Shown piece after piece: positions 43,181 through 44,457 of a stretch of 44,457 nucleotides of DNA. The notes below the pieces were generated by a model, which saw only the letters and a list, made by a program, of their open reading frames with translations, searched no databases and was not told the origin of the DNA. A program made the translations under genes and the position numbers. Source of the DNA: Pseudomonadota bacterium (lineage in GTDB: Bacteria > Pseudomonadota > Gammaproteobacteria > Xanthomonadales > Xanthomonadaceae). The stretch covers positions 1 through 44,457 of the forward strand of contig JAEWBY010000004.1 of NCBI GenBank assembly GCA_023390905.1, read 5' to 3'. How positions within the stretch are numbered: position 1 is the stretch's first letter; each line of letters opens with the position of its first letter.

Positions 43181-44184
43181 AGATCCTGGTCACCGGCGGC
43201 GGTGGTTTCCTCGGACAGGCGCTGTGCCGGGGTCTGATCGAACGCGGCCATCACGTCATCAGTTTCAATCGCGGGCACTATCCGGCGCTGGCCGCCCTCG
43301 GCGTGGGACAGGTGCAGGGCGATCTGGCCGATGCGCACGCCGTCGCGCACGCGGCCGATGGCGTGGATGCCATCTTCCACAACGCGGCCAAGGCCGGTGC
43401 GTGGGGCAGCTATCGCAGTTATCACGACGCCAACGTGGTCGGCACGCAGAACGTGCTCGCCGCCTGCCGGCAGCACGGCATCGGTCGATTGATATACACC
43501 TCCACGCCCAGCGTGACCCACCGCGCCACGCATCCGGTCGAAGGCGGCGCTGCCGAGACCGTGCCTTACGGCGAAGGCTTCAAGGCGCACTACGCCACCA
43601 CCAAGAAAATGGCCGAACAGGCCGTGCTCGCCGCCAACGACGACACCCTGGCGACGATCGCGCTGCGGCCGCGCCTGATCTGGGGGCCGGGCGATCATCA
43701 CCTCCTGCCGCGCCTGATCGAGCGCGCGCGCAGCGGCCGGCTGCGCATCGTCGGTGACGGCCTCAATCTCGTCGACACCACCTACATCGACAACGCCGCG
43801 CAGGCGCATTTCGATGCGCTGGATCATCTCGCTGTCGGCGCGCGCTGCGCCGGCAAGGCTTACTTCATTTCCAACGGCGAACCCAAGCCGATGGCCGAAC
43901 TGCTGAACGCGCTGCTGGCCGCAGCCGGCGCGCCGGGCGTGCACAAGCACCTCTCGTTCAAGGCCGCCTATCGCATCGGCGCGGTGTGCGAAGCGATCTG
44001 GGGCGTGCTGCCGTTGCGCAGCGATCCGCCAATGACCCGCTTCCTCGCCGAGCAGCTCAGCACCACGCACTGGTACGACATGGCACCGGCCACGCGCGAC
44101 TTCGGATACCGCCCGCGCGTGTCGTTTAACGAAGGGCTCACCCGGCTGAAGCAATCACTCCGCGTCGACACCATCGTCACCTGA
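43177..44184 (+). CDS. oleD: OleD, NADPH-dependent 2-alkyl-3-ketoalkanoic acid reductase
   Basis: Second step: reduces the beta-keto acid made by OleA to the beta-hydroxy acid. 335 residues of the extended SDR type: glycine motif TGGGGFLG (6-13), FHNAAKAGAWGSY, the catalytic region TSTPSV with S109, and Y139-x-x-x-K143 (HYATTKKMAEQA). LRPRLIWGPGDHHLLPRLI and VDTTYIDNAAQAHFDAL are typical of 3-beta-HSD-like members such as OleD. The ATG at 43177 overlaps the oleC stop. Last of the ole genes; no clear terminator follows in the 69-base gap. Confidence 0.95.
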   Translation: MKILVTGGGGFLGQALCRGLIERGHHVISFNRGHYPALAALGVGQVQGDLADAHAVAHAADGVDAIFHNAAKAGAWGSYRSYHDANVVGTQNVLAACRQHGIGRLIYTSTPSVTHRATHPVEGGAAETVPYGEGFKAHYATTKKMAEQAVLAANDDTLATIALRPRLIWGPGDHHLLPRLIERARSGRLRIVGDGLNLVDTTYIDNAAQAHFDALDHLAVGARCAGKAYFISNGEPKPMAELLNALLAAAGAPGVHKHLSFKAAYRIGAVCEAIWGVLPLRSDPPMTRFLAEQLSTTHWYDMAPATRDFGYRPRVSFNEGLTRLKQSLRVDTIVT

Positions 44185-44253
44185 CCGTGACTGCGATCTC
44201 CCCACGATGCATGTGCGCCAAGCAGGCGTGCCTGTCCCACTCAAGGAGATTCC

Positions 44254-44415
44254 ATGCTGCGCTATGCCGTCATTTTCTTCGTAATCGCCCTCATCGCGGC
44301 GGTGCTGGGTTTCAGCGGCATCGCCGGCGCCGCGAGCAACATCGCCTGGATCCTGTTCGTCGTCTTCCTGATCCTGGCCATCATCGCCATGTTCCGCGGC
44401 AGGAGCGTTCCATAA
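44254..44415 (+). CDS. DUF1328 small membrane protein (YtjA-like)
   Basis: 53 residues from the ATG at 44254, preceded by AAGGAG. The peptide is almost entirely hydrophobic: two membrane helices (about 3-19 and 29-46) joined by FSGIAGAASNIAW, the DUF1328 signature, and a short basic tail FRGRSVP. These peptides occur widely in proteobacteria, often linked to stress response; function unknown. Complete, although it lies only 42 bases from the window end. It is independent of oleD (69-base gap). Confidence 0.92.
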   Translation: MLRYAVIFFVIALIAAVLGFSGIAGAASNIAWILFVVFLILAIIAMFRGRSVP

Positions 44416-44457
44416 CGCGTTGCGATGCCTGGCCGCCCGGGCCCCCCCAAGCGGCCC

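Overview
The window is chromosomal DNA of a high-GC gammaproteobacterium, most likely a member of the Xanthomonadaceae/Lysobacteraceae (Lysobacter, Luteimonas, Stenotrophomonas or Xanthomonas-like). The signs are an Ax21-type outer-membrane protein, an oleABCD long-chain olefin cluster very close to the Xanthomonas one, an Oar-like TonB-dependent receptor, a CRP/Clp-type palindrome, and the order yibN-secB-gpsA. I see no tRNA, rRNA, CRISPR array, insertion sequence or prophage. Forty-one genes cover nearly all of the window. The only gene-free stretch above 300 bases is 34045-34470 (more exactly 34039-34470).

Layout. 63-4469: nitrogen control (glnK, amtB, ntrB, ntrC), with a near-perfect NtrC box at the ntrB start. 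4665-8746: lipoprotein Cu/Zn superoxide dismutase, an unrecognised protein, a FadI-type thiolase and a DUF4349 lipoprotein. 8914-12020 (minus): hemD-hemX-hemY. 12037-15152: hot-dog thioesterase-like protein, small exported protein, rhodanese, secB and gpsA, closed by a clear terminator. 15278-15862 (minus): Ax21.

16063-20138 (minus) is a tight four-gene unit: DUF3348, then a MotA/TolQ-like channel with a 500-residue helical tail (DUF802), then a MotB/OmpA-like stator partner, then DUF2894. Its architecture resembles the ZorA/ZorB motor of Zorya defence, but no ZorC/D/E effector is present. It is the best candidate for an uncharacterised system.

20263-32901 is a divergent locus that reads as a murein-peptide scavenging system. 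The minus-strand operon encodes an exported NlpC/P60 endopeptidase, an L-Ala-D/L-Glu-type dipeptide epimerase, a MurR/RpiR regulator, a YkuD-type lipoprotein and a strongly diverged DAACS transporter. The plus-strand arm encodes an exported transglutaminase-like protein, an Oar-like TonB-dependent receptor, a serine beta-lactamase/DD-peptidase-like enzyme and a VanX-type D-Ala-D-Ala dipeptidase. Overlapping divergent promoters lie between the arms in an AT-rich island. The enzyme set would cut muropeptides at several bonds, isomerise the resulting dipeptides and import products. The pathway is inferred; the enzyme families are clear.

32918-38612: trmL, a small exported protein with three 26-residue repeats, an SDR oxidoreductase, a two-domain M16 metalloprotease and a small DUF4156-like lipoprotein. 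38832-44184: oleA, oleB, (ykgJ on the opposite strand), oleC and oleD. Together the Ole enzymes condense two acyl-CoAs head to head and convert the product through a beta-hydroxy acid and a beta-lactone to a long-chain cis-olefin. A Clp-type palindrome precedes oleA. The window closes with a 53-residue DUF1328 membrane peptide gene.
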